DNA of 64,000 nt, taken from Devosia sp. YR412 (GTDB lineage: Bacteria > Pseudomonadota > Alphaproteobacteria > Rhizobiales > Devosiaceae). The notes below the pieces were generated by a model, which saw only the letters and a program-made list of their open reading frames with translations, did no database searches and was not told where the DNA came from. Shown in pieces: positions 43,388 through 51,821 of this stretch. The stretch is taken from contig NZ_FOFL01000004.1 in NCBI RefSeq assembly GCF_900110945.1, positions 62,001 through 126,000 of the forward strand, read 5' to 3'. How positions within the stretch are numbered: the first letter of the stretch is position 1; every line of letters starts with the position of its first letter. A program made the translations under genes and the position numbers.

Positions 43388-44596
43388 TTACTTGCCCAGC
43401 AGCCAGCCGTCGATCACGCCATGCAGAGCCTCGGCCAGCGCCTCGTCTTCGATCGGGTCCACCAGTTCCTCAAGGAAACCGCGCACCAGCATCGTCTCGG
43501 CTTCAGCCTGGGGAATGCCGCGGCTCATCAGATAGAACAGGCTGTCCTCGTCGAGCTTGCCGCAAGTGGAACCGTGGCCGCAGACCACGTCGTCGGCATA
43601 AATTTCCAGCTCTGGCTTGGAAAGGATTTCCGCTTCGTCCGACAGCATCAGGCCCTGATGCATGAACTTGGCATCGGTCTTCTGCGCATCGCGCGCCACC
43701 ACCAGCTTGCCCTGCACGATCGACTTGCCGCGTCCGCGGGCGATCGACTTGAACAGCGGCTGCGACGAGGTCTGCGGCACGGCATGCTCGGCCATCATGG
43801 TGATGTCAGAATGCTGGCCGTCAGAGACGAGGTTCAGGCCGGTGATATCGCCATGCGCACCGGCACCCGCATAGCGCGGGAACAGATGTGTACGGGCCAG
43901 CCCGGCCCCGGCATGCACCACCAGCGTCCGCAGCTGGGCATTCTCGCCGACCTGATACTCATTGGTGGCAAAATGCGATACGGCGCGGGCCGACAGGTCC
44001 ACGGTGACATGGGTCAGCCGGGCATCCTTGCCGAGCGTCACATAGGTCGCGTGATTGCCGACATGGGCAGCGTCGGACCCGGAGAAGGTCTCGATGATGG
44101 TCGCCGAAGCGCCGTCGGCCACGAACACTTTCAGCGAGTCGGCGGCATGGGCGGCGTCGCCCTCGATGCGGCGATCCACCTGAATCACATGATCGATTGG
44201 GCCTTCGAGCGTCAGCGTCAGACTTTCCTCGACCAGCGCACCATTGAGATGCACCAGGACGTCGTCGCGCGTCGACAGCGCCGTGCCCTCAGCCTTGCCG
44301 ATGATCACGCCAGCCACAGCGGCCGGGGCCGCTTGGATCACGCCATTGACGATCGCGAGGCGCTGGGCGCCGGCAATATCCAGCGCCGAAACGCCAGCGG
44401 CGTTGGCGGCCTGCGCCAGCGGCGGGATCGCCTTCAGCAGCAGTTTCAGGTCGGTATAGTGATAGGCCTCAACGCGGCGCGTCGGCAGGCCCGCAACGGT
44501 GATCCGTTCCGCGGTCGCATCAGCGCCCAGGCTCTTGAGCTGGTCGATAAGGGCATTTTCGGCTGCACCCAGCCGGACGGGAAAAGCGATGGACAT
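43388..44596 (-). CDS. sufD: Fe-S assembly scaffold subunit SufD
   Basis: 402 residues of the SufB/SufD beta-helix family: an N-terminal helical part (GLPTRRVEAYHYTDLKLLLK) and a C-terminal core with IVQGKLVVARDAQKTDAKFM, ADDVVCGHGSTCGKLDEDSLFYLMSRG and the final helical LEELVDPI. The conserved His of the SufD core lies in VCGHGSTCG. It forms the SufBC2D complex with its neighbours; it starts three bases after sufC ends. Confidence 0.95.
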   Translation of the reverse strand: MSIAFPVRLGAAENALIDQLKSLGADATAERITVAGLPTRRVEAYHYTDLKLLLKAIPPLAQAANAAGVSALDIAGAQRLAIVNGVIQAAPAAVAGVIIGKAEGTALSTRDDVLVHLNGALVEESLTLTLEGPIDHVIQVDRRIEGDAAHAADSLKVFVADGASATIIETFSGSDAAHVGNHATYVTLGKDARLTHVTVDLSARAVSHFATNEYQVGENAQLRTLVVHAGAGLARTHLFPRYAGAGAHGDITGLNLVSDGQHSDITMMAEHAVPQTSSQPLFKSIARGRGKSIVQGKLVVARDAQKTDAKFMHQGLMLSDEAEILSKPELEIYADDVVCGHGSTCGKLDEDSLFYLMSRGIPQAEAETMLVRGFLEELVDPIEDEALAEALHGVIDGWLLGK

Positions 44597-44599
44597 GGA

Positions 44600-45361
44600 T
44601 CAGGCCGCCGCGCCGTCGAAGTCGGCATAGCCCTTGGCTTCGAGCTGCAGCGCCAGGTCTTTGTCGCCGCTCTCGACGATCCGGCCATCGCTGAACACAT
44701 GCACCACGTCGGGCACAATATGGTTGAGCAGGCGCTGGTAATGGGTGATCACCAGCATGGAGCGATCATTGGCGCGCAGCGCATTGACGCCCTTGGAGAC
44801 GACCTGCAGCGCATCGATGTCGAGGCCCGAGTCCGTCTCGTCGAGCACGCAAAGCGCGGGCTTCAGCAAAGCCATCTGCATGATTTCGGCACGCTTCTTC
44901 TCGCCGCCGGAGAAGCCGACATTGAGCGGGCGCTTCAGCATTTCGGTATCGACCTGCAGCTGGCTGCCGGCGTCCTTGACTAGGCGCATGAACTCGGGCG
45001 TGGTCATCTCGGCCTCGCCGCGCGCCTTGCGCTGGGCGTTCATCGCCGCCTTGAGGAAGGTCATCGTGGCAACGCCGGGAATCTCGATCGGATACTGGAA
45101 GGCCAGGAAAATGCCGGCCGCCGCACGCTCGTTGGGCTCCATCTCGAGAATGCTCTCGCCGTTGAGCAGGATTTCGCCCTCGGTGATCTCATAGTCTTCC
45201 TTGCCGGCCAGCACATAGCTCAGCGTCGACTTGCCCGAGCCATTACGGCCCATGATGGCATGCACTTCGCCGGCGGGAATGACGAGATTCACGCCCTTGA
45301 GGATTTCGCGGTCTTCGATACGGGCATGCAGATTGCGGATTTCAAGGATAGGGGTGGTCAC
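44600..45361 (-). CDS. sufC: Fe-S assembly ATPase SufC
   Basis: ABC-type ATPase of the SufBC2D complex, 253 residues from GTG 45361 with GGAG six bases upstream (the frame reads VTTPILEIRNLHARIEDREI). Walker A is GRNGSGKSTLSYVLAG, the Q-loop FLAFQYPIEIPGV, signature FSGGEKKRAEIMQM, Walker B CVLDETDSGLDID and the His switch ITHYQRLL. All are typical SufC forms. A cupin gene lies between it and sufB. Confidence 0.96.
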   Translation of the reverse strand: MTTPILEIRNLHARIEDREILKGVNLVIPAGEVHAIMGRNGSGKSTLSYVLAGKEDYEITEGEILLNGESILEMEPNERAAAGIFLAFQYPIEIPGVATMTFLKAAMNAQRKARGEAEMTTPEFMRLVKDAGSQLQVDTEMLKRPLNVGFSGGEKKRAEIMQMALLKPALCVLDETDSGLDIDALQVVSKGVNALRANDRSMLVITHYQRLLNHIVPDVVHVFSDGRIVESGDKDLALQLEAKGYADFDGAAA

Positions 45362-45421
45362 TTCAGTCTCCAGATAGTCGCTGGCGCAGCGCGCCAAATG
45401 GTGGTTCGGGACGGTGTGGCG

Positions 45422-45925
45422 TCAGGCGCCTGGTTCGCCATCCCAGTAATCGAGATTGTTCTGGCCTTCGCGGCCACTATGGCGCAGACGACGGTCGGCC
45501 GCGGTGCGGCTCGTCACCTGGAATTTGCCGGAGTCCGGATATTCGCAGACTTCGGTCTCGGCATTGTTGGCGACGCCGAGATATTTGAGCGTCACCGAGC
45601 CGGTATTGAGGATTTGATGCGCCGTCTCGGGGCCGCCATTGGGCGCACCTAGCACATCGCCGGCCTTGAAGGAAAAGCGCTCGTCGCCAAAGCGATAGGT
45701 GCCCTCGCCTTCCAGCACGATGAAGAGTTCTTCCTCCACGTGATGGCTGTGGAACGGGCAGCTCGACTTGCCGGCCGGCACTTCATTGTAGCTGATGCCC
45801 AGATTGCGCAGACCCAGCAGCTTGCCGAAGGATGTATCGGCAGACTGGTAAAGCGTCCCCTGCTCCCAGGCGTCGAGCACCAGGGAGGCCAGGGAAACCA
45901 CGGGATTGCGGGTCGGCTCGGTCAT
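45422..45925 (-). CDS. Cupin-domain protein inside the SUF operon
   Basis: 167 residues. A single cupin barrel with metal-site motifs CPFHSHHVEEELFIVLEGEG and the second motif PNGGPETAHQILNTG; the His and Glu ligands are present. The start overlaps the end of the upstream ORF as ATGA. Cupins of this form bind a metal and may be sensors or enzymes; its place between sufB and sufC suggests a role tied to Fe-S assembly, which is inference. Confidence 0.82.
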   Translation of the reverse strand: MTEPTRNPVVSLASLVLDAWEQGTLYQSADTSFGKLLGLRNLGISYNEVPAGKSSCPFHSHHVEEELFIVLEGEGTYRFGDERFSFKAGDVLGAPNGGPETAHQILNTGSVTLKYLGVANNAETEVCEYPDSGKFQVTSRTAADRRLRHSGREGQNNLDYWDGEPGA

Positions 45926-46152
45926 TCAGCTGGCTCGGTGAGTTCAAGGCGGCGCTCGATACGATCGAGCCGGACCTTGGTGTCGGCTATTTCCTCGACC
46001 ACGTGGTCAACACGCAGGGTCAGGGCGCGGAGTTCAAGACGCATGGCCGCCTGTTCGGTCTGCACACCGCGAACATCCGATTTGATAATCGCAATATCCG
46101 CACGGATTGCGCGCAGGTGTTCTAGAACCAGACTGGCGGTCTCGTCGGTCAT
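45922..46152 (-). CDS. Small coiled-coil protein coupled to sufB
   Basis: 76 residues, almost entirely one heptad-patterned helix ([40 protein letters not shown]). It starts inside the sufB stop (ATGA) and ends inside the cupin start (ATGA), so all three are translationally coupled. Similar short coils occur as unassigned genes or linked to small toxins in rhizobia. Role in SUF unknown. Confidence 0.7.
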   Translation of the reverse strand: MTDETASLVLEHLRAIRADIAIIKSDVRGVQTEQAAMRLELRALTLRVDHVVEEIADTKVRLDRIERRLELTEPAE

Positions 46153-47654
46153 CCCACACTGCCTTCCAGGGAAATGGCGATCAGCTTCTGCGTCTCGACC
46201 ATGAACTCCATCGGCAGATGCTGCAACACGTCGCGGACGAAGCCGTTGACGATCAGCGCCACGGCATCTTCTTCGCTGAGGCCACGCTGCTGGCAGTAGA
46301 ACATCTGGTCGTCGGAGATCTTCGACGTGGTGGCTTCATGCTCGAACACCGCCGTACCGTTGCGGCTTTCGATATAGGGCACCGTATGGGCGCCGCACTT
46401 GTCGCCGATCAGCAGCGAGTCGCACTGGGTGAAGTTGCGGGCATTGCTGGCCTTGGCATGGGCCGAGACCTGGCCGCGATAGGTATTGTCAGAAAAGCCG
46501 GCGGCAATGCCCTTGGCGATGATGCGGCTGGACGTATTCTTGCCCAGGTGGATCATCTTGGTGCCGCTGTCGACCTGCTGGTAGCCGTTCGAAATGGCGA
46601 TCGAATAGAACTCGCCACGCGAACCGTCGCCACGCAGGATGCAGCTTGGGTACTTCCAGGTGATGGCCGAACCGGTTTCCACCTGGGTCCAGGAGATCTT
46701 GGAATTGGCGCCGCGGCAATCGCCTCGCTTGGTGACGAAATTGTAGATGCCGCCCTTGCCGTCCTTGTCGCCCGGATACCAGTTCTGGACGGTGGAATAC
46801 TTGATCTCGGCATTGTCCATGGCGACCAGTTCCACCACTGCAGCATGCAGCTGGGACTCGTCGCGCATCGGCGCGGTGCAGCCTTCGAGATAGCTGACAT
46901 AGCTGTCAGCCTCGGCAATGATCAGCGTGCGCTCGAACTGGCCGGTTTTCTTTTCGTTAATGCGGAAATAGGTCGACAATTCCATCGGGCAACGCACGCC
47001 CTTGGGAATGTAGACGAAGGACCCGTCAGTGAAGACGGCGGAATTGAGCGTCGCATAGTAGTTGTCCGAAACCGGCACCACCGAGGCCAGGTACTTCTGC
47101 ACCAGCTCGGGATATTCGCGGATGGCTTCCGAGATCGAGCAAAAGATGATGCCGACCTTGGAGAGCTCTTCGCGGAAGGTGGTGACGACGGAGACCGAGT
47201 CCATAACCGCATCGACGGCCACCTTGGGGCGCTCGACACCGGCGAGGATTTCGCGCTCGCGCAGCGGAATGCCCAGCTTGTCATACATGGCCAGCAAAGC
47301 CGGATCGACCTCGTCGAGGCTGGTCGGCGCCGGCGTCGACTTGGGCGCGGCGTAGTAATACATGTCCTGCAGGTCGATGGCCGGATAATGCACCTTGGCC
47401 CAGGTCGGCTCGGTCAGCGTCAGGAAGCGCGCATAGGCTTCGAGGCGCCAGTCCAGCATCCACTGCGGCTCGTTCTTCTTGGCCGAGATGAAGCGGACGG
47501 TATCCTCGCTCAACCCCTTGGGGGCCATGTCGGATTCGATATCGGTCTCGAAACCGTACTTGTATTTGTCCACGTCGAGCGAGCGCACCGACTCAACGGT
47601 AGCGCGATCGATGTTTTCCTTGAGCGTCGGGATATCGGCGTAATCATCAGCCAT
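46149..47654 (-). CDS. sufB: Fe-S assembly scaffold subunit SufB
   Basis: 501 residues, full length. Signature segments: [80 protein letters not shown], and the C-terminal [20 protein letters not shown] with a conserved Cys. Scaffold for nascent clusters with SufC and SufD. Confidence 0.97.
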   Translation of the reverse strand: MADDYADIPTLKENIDRATVESVRSLDVDKYKYGFETDIESDMAPKGLSEDTVRFISAKKNEPQWMLDWRLEAYARFLTLTEPTWAKVHYPAIDLQDMYYYAAPKSTPAPTSLDEVDPALLAMYDKLGIPLREREILAGVERPKVAVDAVMDSVSVVTTFREELSKVGIIFCSISEAIREYPELVQKYLASVVPVSDNYYATLNSAVFTDGSFVYIPKGVRCPMELSTYFRINEKKTGQFERTLIIAEADSYVSYLEGCTAPMRDESQLHAAVVELVAMDNAEIKYSTVQNWYPGDKDGKGGIYNFVTKRGDCRGANSKISWTQVETGSAITWKYPSCILRGDGSRGEFYSIAISNGYQQVDSGTKMIHLGKNTSSRIIAKGIAAGFSDNTYRGQVSAHAKASNARNFTQCDSLLIGDKCGAHTVPYIESRNGTAVFEHEATTSKISDDQMFYCQQRGLSEEDAVALIVNGFVRDVLQHLPMEFMVETQKLIAISLEGSVG

Positions 47655-47720
47655 TGTGGCTTCTCCTATTTGCCCCTCGGCGATTCAAGGTCACCGCGAG
47701 CCGCATAAATTGTGTGACGG

Positions 47721-48851
47721 CTAGGCCGCCTGCCCCTGCCGCGCCCTGTGGCGCTCAAGGATCGATTGGTAACCGACGACGAACGCATCCACGTCGGCCT
47801 CGGTGGAATTCCAGCCCAGGCTGACGCGCAGGGCGCAATCGGCCAATTCTGGCGCAACGCCCATGGCAGCCAGCACGTGGCTGGGGCCGACTTTGCCGGA
47901 CGAACAGGCCGAACCGGACGAGACCGAGAGGCCCATCAGGTCCAGCCCCATCATCGCCGTGGCATTCTTGATACCGGGCATGGCGAAATTGGTGACATTG
48001 CCAAGCCGGTTGCCGCCGAAGATCACCGCGTCGGCCGGCAAGGCAGCCTCAAGCTGCGCCGTCAGACGCGACACATCAGCCGCAGCATAACGTTCGGCAA
48101 TCGCCGCCGCTGCTGCACCAAAGGCCGCAATCAGTGCCGCCGCTTCGGTGCCGCCGCGACGACCCTGCTCCTGACCGCCGCCCGGAATGAGCCGAACCAC
48201 GTCCGCATGAGCCTTGACCAGCAAAGCGCCGATCCCGGCCGGAGCGCCGATCTTGTGGCCGCTCACCGCCATCATATCGGGTGCCGACGCGGCAAATTCC
48301 AGCGGCAGTTTGCCGAAGGCCTGCACGGCGTCGATGAATAGCGTGTGACGAGTTGGGCCGACGATCGCATTGATGCGGGCAATATCCTGCACCACGCCGG
48401 TCTCATTGTTCACCCAATGCAGGGCGACCATGAGGTTACCCTCGGCCTCGGCGACAATTTTTGCCAGTTGATCGAGATCAATGCTGCCATCGGGCAGAAG
48501 CCCGATAGTGATGACAGGTAGCCCGGTCGCTTCGGCCGCCTTGGACACCGCCGCATGCTCGCCAGCGCTGATGACCACAGCCGTCGAGGCAAACACCTTC
48601 GCGCCGCCGACGATGGCCTGGGTTATGGCTTCCGTCGCAGAGCCGGTGAACACCACCTGCTTGCGCTCGGCGCCCGCGAGGGCTGCCACCTGGCTGCGGG
48701 CCGTGTCGATCAGATTGCGCAGGGCGCGGCCATGACCGTGCACCGATGACGGATTGCCGGTGAGTTCAAGGGCAGCGACAAGCGCCGCCCGCGCTTCGGG
48801 CAGAAGCGGGGACGCGGCGTTATGATCGAGATAGATCGCCGCTCTGGTCAT
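47721..48851 (-). CDS. NifS/IscS-like cysteine desulfurase, first gene of SUF operon
   Basis: 376 residues from ATG 48851 (ATG 48854 also possible). Class I cysteine desulfurase pattern: AIYLDHNAASPLLPEARAAL, TGNPSSVHGHGRALRNLID, PLP Lys in VSGHKIGAPAGIGALLV, RRGGTEAAALIAAF, and the loop SSGSACSSGKVGPSHVL with the catalytic Cys. Its presence ahead of sufB alongside sufS is the usual Rhizobiales plan. The upstream region carries an Irr-type box. Confidence 0.92.
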   Translation of the reverse strand: MTRAAIYLDHNAASPLLPEARAALVAALELTGNPSSVHGHGRALRNLIDTARSQVAALAGAERKQVVFTGSATEAITQAIVGGAKVFASTAVVISAGEHAAVSKAAEATGLPVITIGLLPDGSIDLDQLAKIVAEAEGNLMVALHWVNNETGVVQDIARINAIVGPTRHTLFIDAVQAFGKLPLEFAASAPDMMAVSGHKIGAPAGIGALLVKAHADVVRLIPGGGQEQGRRGGTEAAALIAAFGAAAAAIAERYAAADVSRLTAQLEAALPADAVIFGGNRLGNVTNFAMPGIKNATAMMGLDLMGLSVSSGSACSSGKVGPSHVLAAMGVAPELADCALRVSLGWNSTEADVDAFVVGYQSILERHRARQGQAA

Positions 48852-49002
48852 CATTACCCGTGTGGCGCATGCACGCCGGTCATAGCTTTCATGCCGGGGC
48901 CGGAGCGCCGATGCGCCGCCGAATCCAAACACTTCTTGAAATTTGACGCCCAACTTCATTACAAGGGGCGCACTTGCAGGCCGCGTGCGGCCTAAATCCG
49001 AG

Positions 49003-49019
49003 TTTCGAACAATTCTAAA
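49003..49019. promoter_or_regulatory. Iron control element (Irr-type box) upstream of the SUF operon
   Basis: TTTCGAA-CAA-TTCTAAA, one base away from the rhizobial ICE pattern TTTAGAA-N3-TTCTAAA. It lies about 150 bases upstream of the first SUF gene in the region shared with the divergent hydrolase. It suggests iron control by an Irr-type regulator, since no iscR or rirA gene is adjacent. Confidence 0.65.
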
Positions 49020-49136
49020 CTAGATTTTGCGAGCCATGTTTTAGGAGTCTGGACCGGCTTAGTCAAGCTGTCAGGCGGCCTTATGGACCGGCGCAAAACC
49101 ACACCAACAGAGCCGAACGGCCGGAAGAACAAGACC

Positions 49137-49799
49137 ATGCCAGAAGTGATCTTCAATGGCCCCGAGGGGCGCCTCGAAGGCCGTTACCAGCCCGGCAAAG
49201 AGCCCAATGCTCCGATCGCGATCGTGCTTCATCCGCACCCCCAGTTCGGCGGGACGATGAACAACCAGATCGTCTACAATCTCTTCTACATGTTCGCCGA
49301 ACGCGGCTTCGCCGTGCTGCGCTTCAATTCGCGCGGCGTCGGCCGCAGCCAGGGCATGTTCGACCATGGCATCGGCGAGCTTTCCGATGCGGCGGCGGCG
49401 CTCGACTGGCTGCAGGTCATCAACCGCGAGTCGCGCGGCTGCTGGATTGCTGGCTTCTCGTTCGGCGCCTGGATCGGCATGCAGCTGCTGATGCGCCGTC
49501 CAGAGGTTGAAGGCTTCATCTCGGTGGCGCCGCCGGAAAACCTCTATGACTTTTCCTTCCTCGCCCCCTGCCCCTCCTCGGGCCTGATCATTCATGGCGA
49601 CAAGGACCGCGTCGCCCCGCCATCGTCAGTGCAGAAGCTGGTCGACAAGCTCAAGACCCAGAAGGGCATCACCATCGAGCAGCAGACCGTCGAAGGCGCC
49701 AACCATTTCTTCGAAGGCAAGATCGACGAACTCACCACACGCTCGGCCGACTATCTCGACCGCCGCCGGGAAGAGATCGCTGCCGGCGGCGGGCGCTAG
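49137..49799 (+). CDS. Alpha/beta hydrolase
   Basis: 220 residues from ATG 49137 (MPEVIFNGPEGRLEGRYQPG). Nucleophile elbow AGFSFGAWIG (GxSxG with Ser), acid in IHGDKDRVAPP, and His in EGANHFFEGK give a full triad; LHPHPQFGGTMNNQIVYNL is the oxyanion-side signature of the small dienelactone-hydrolase-like group. Substrate unknown. Divergent from the SUF operon and 120 bases upstream of tyrS. Confidence 0.88.
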   Translation: MPEVIFNGPEGRLEGRYQPGKEPNAPIAIVLHPHPQFGGTMNNQIVYNLFYMFAERGFAVLRFNSRGVGRSQGMFDHGIGELSDAAAALDWLQVINRESRGCWIAGFSFGAWIGMQLLMRRPEVEGFISVAPPENLYDFSFLAPCPSSGLIIHGDKDRVAPPSSVQKLVDKLKTQKGITIEQQTVEGANHFFEGKIDELTTRSADYLDRRREEIAAGGGR

Positions 49800-49919
49800 T
49801 TAGAAAGCGTATTTAACGCGATCGAGTTCATCACCGGAGTTGTCCCGTGCGCGGGACGCCCCGACCTTCTCTCGATGGCCGCATGACCCGATCGCGGGCC
49901 GGCCTTTGGATCGCACCCA

Positions 49920-51164
49920 ATGACCAAGTTCAAATCCGACTTCCTCCAGACGCTGCATGAGCGCGGCTTCATCCACCAGGTTTCCGACGAATCCGGCCTC
50001 GACAATCTCTTCGCAACCGAGACGGTCACCGCCTATATCGGCTTTGACCCCACGGCATCCTCGCTGCATGTCGGCAGCCTGATCCAGATCATGATGCTGC
50101 ATTGGCTGGAAAAGACCGGCCATCGCGCCGTAGCCCTGATGGGCGGCGGCACCGGTATGGTGGGCGACCCGTCCTTCAAGGACGAGGCGCGCAAGTTGAT
50201 GACGCTGGACACCATCCAGTCCAACATCGACGGCATCAAGCAGGTGTTTTCCAACTACCTCAGCTTTGAGGGTGAGCCGGCCAAGTCGCTGATGGTCAAC
50301 AACGCCGATTGGCTGGCCCCGCTCAACTACCTCGAATTCCTGCGCGATGTCGGCCAGCATTTCTCGATCAACCGCATGCTGAGTTTTGACTCGGTCAAGC
50401 AGCGGCTCGATCGCGAGCAGTCGCTGAGCTTCCTCGAATTCAACTACATGATCCTGCAGGCCTATGACTTCGTAGAGCTGAACAAGCGCTACGGCGTACG
50501 ACTGCAAATGGGCGGTTCGGACCAGTGGGGTAATATTGTCAATGGCATCGACCTGGGCCATCGCCTTGGCACGCCCCAGCTTTACGCGCTGACCACGCCC
50601 CTGCTCACCACGGCCTCCGGCCAGAAGATGGGCAAGTCGATGAACGGCGCCATCTGGCTCAACGCCGACCTGCTATCGGCCTATGACTTCTGGCAATACT
50701 GGCGCAACACCGAGGACGCCGACGTCGAGCGCTTCCTCAAGCTCTACACCACGTTGCCACTGGACGAAGTCGCGCGCATCGCCTCAGGCGATATCAACGA
50801 AGCCAAGAAGCGCCTCGCCACCGAAGTCACCGCCATGATCCGCGGCCGCGCTGCGGCCGAGGAAGCGGCTGAGACAGCACGTGCTACCTTCGAGACCGGC
50901 GCCATCGACCTGTCGCTGCCGACGGCAACGGTGACCCATGCCGAACTGGCCTCTGGCATCGGCATTCTCGCCGCGCTGGTAACGGCTGGCTTGGCTGCTT
51001 CAAACGGCGAAGCGCGCCGCCACGTCCAGTCCGGCGCCGTGCGGATTAACGATGCGGTGATCGACGACGACAAGCTCAGCATTGGCGACAATGCGCTGCT
51101 GTCTGAGGGCGTCATCAAGCTGTCTGTCGGCAAGAAGAAGCACGCGCTCATCAAGCCGGTTTAG
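49920..51164 (+). CDS. tyrS: Tyrosyl-tRNA synthetase
   Basis: Class I aminoacyl-tRNA synthetase, 414 residues. The HIGH motif is [17 protein letters not shown], the KMSKS loop is [17 protein letters not shown], and [20 protein letters not shown] is the typical TyrS segment. A C-terminal S4 domain ([20 protein letters not shown]) binds tRNA. Its stop overlaps the dead toxin gene's stop in TTAG. Confidence 0.97.
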   Translation: MTKFKSDFLQTLHERGFIHQVSDESGLDNLFATETVTAYIGFDPTASSLHVGSLIQIMMLHWLEKTGHRAVALMGGGTGMVGDPSFKDEARKLMTLDTIQSNIDGIKQVFSNYLSFEGEPAKSLMVNNADWLAPLNYLEFLRDVGQHFSINRMLSFDSVKQRLDREQSLSFLEFNYMILQAYDFVELNKRYGVRLQMGGSDQWGNIVNGIDLGHRLGTPQLYALTTPLLTTASGQKMGKSMNGAIWLNADLLSAYDFWQYWRNTEDADVERFLKLYTTLPLDEVARIASGDINEAKKRLATEVTAMIRGRAAAEEAAETARATFETGAIDLSLPTATVTHAELASGIGILAALVTAGLAASNGEARRHVQSGAVRINDAVIDDDKLSIGDNALLSEGVIKLSVGKKKHALIKPV

Positions 51165-51481
51165 TCAGTATCATCTATCGCGGTCAGGGCTGATTGCCAG
51201 TCCTGGCCGCCGTACAGCACGCGGAGAACGCGCACCGACGTTTCCGTCACCTGGAAGGCCACGGTCGTCGAGTTCAGAATTCCGATCACGCGCAGACCAT
51301 GCTTGATATCGGATCAAGCGGTGCCGCGTTCACTGGCCTGAGCCAGACTGGCAAGTCGGCTTTTGATGCGCCCGACATAGCGACGCGCGACTGCTGCGGA
51401 AGCCTCGTTCGTCAGTCAGGTACTAATTTGCTGAATATCAGCGATGGCTTGCTCGGACAGAAGGACCGAGCGCGTTTTCAT
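51161..51481 (-). pseudogene. ParE-type toxin broken by two in-frame stops
   Basis: A 107-codon frame from ATG 51481 reads MKTRSVLLSEQAIADIQQIS, T, stop, then LTNEASAAVARRYVGRIKSR to ASERGTA, stop, then SDIKHGLRVIGILNSTTVAF and VRVLRVLYGGQDW. Apart from two TGA codons (at codons 22 and 55) this is a complete ParE/RelE toxin. TGA could come from TGG or CGA by one change each. The start overlaps the antitoxin stop (TAATG). The toxin should be inactive. Confidence 0.85.
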
Positions 51482-51765
51482 TACGACGCCTTTTTGGCTT
51501 CAGCGTCATTGATACTGGCATCGATACGTCTAAATGCGTCCTCAATGGGCACAGCGTTGTCGGGAAATTCGTCCAACTCCTGGGCAACCGGTAGAACCTG
51601 CTTGATCAGCCATCGATCTAAGGCTGCATCGCGCTGCTGAAGTGCCCGAAGGCCTTCGCGCACCACTTCGCTGCTTGAGGCGTAACCACCCATAGCGACC
51701 TTGGCGTCGATATAGTCCGATTGATCCTCAGCCAGGCTGAATGTGCGTTTTTGAACTTTCGCCAT
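51481..51765 (-). CDS. ParD-type antitoxin, intact
   Basis: 94 residues from ATG 51765 with GAGG upstream. N-terminal ribbon-helix-helix: KRTFSLAEDQSDYIDAKVAM, then GGYASSSEVVREGLRALQQR, the ParD/CopG-like signature. The C-terminal part would wrap the toxin. The partner toxin downstream is broken, so this gene is now an orphan antitoxin and perhaps only an autoregulator. Confidence 0.85.
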   Translation of the reverse strand: MAKVQKRTFSLAEDQSDYIDAKVAMGGYASSSEVVREGLRALQQRDAALDRWLIKQVLPVAQELDEFPDNAVPIEDAFRRIDASINDAEAKKAS

Positions 51766-51821
51766 GGTGCACCTCATTTGGCCGAACCATAGCACGACGG
51801 TATGACTTTGTCATACGACCT

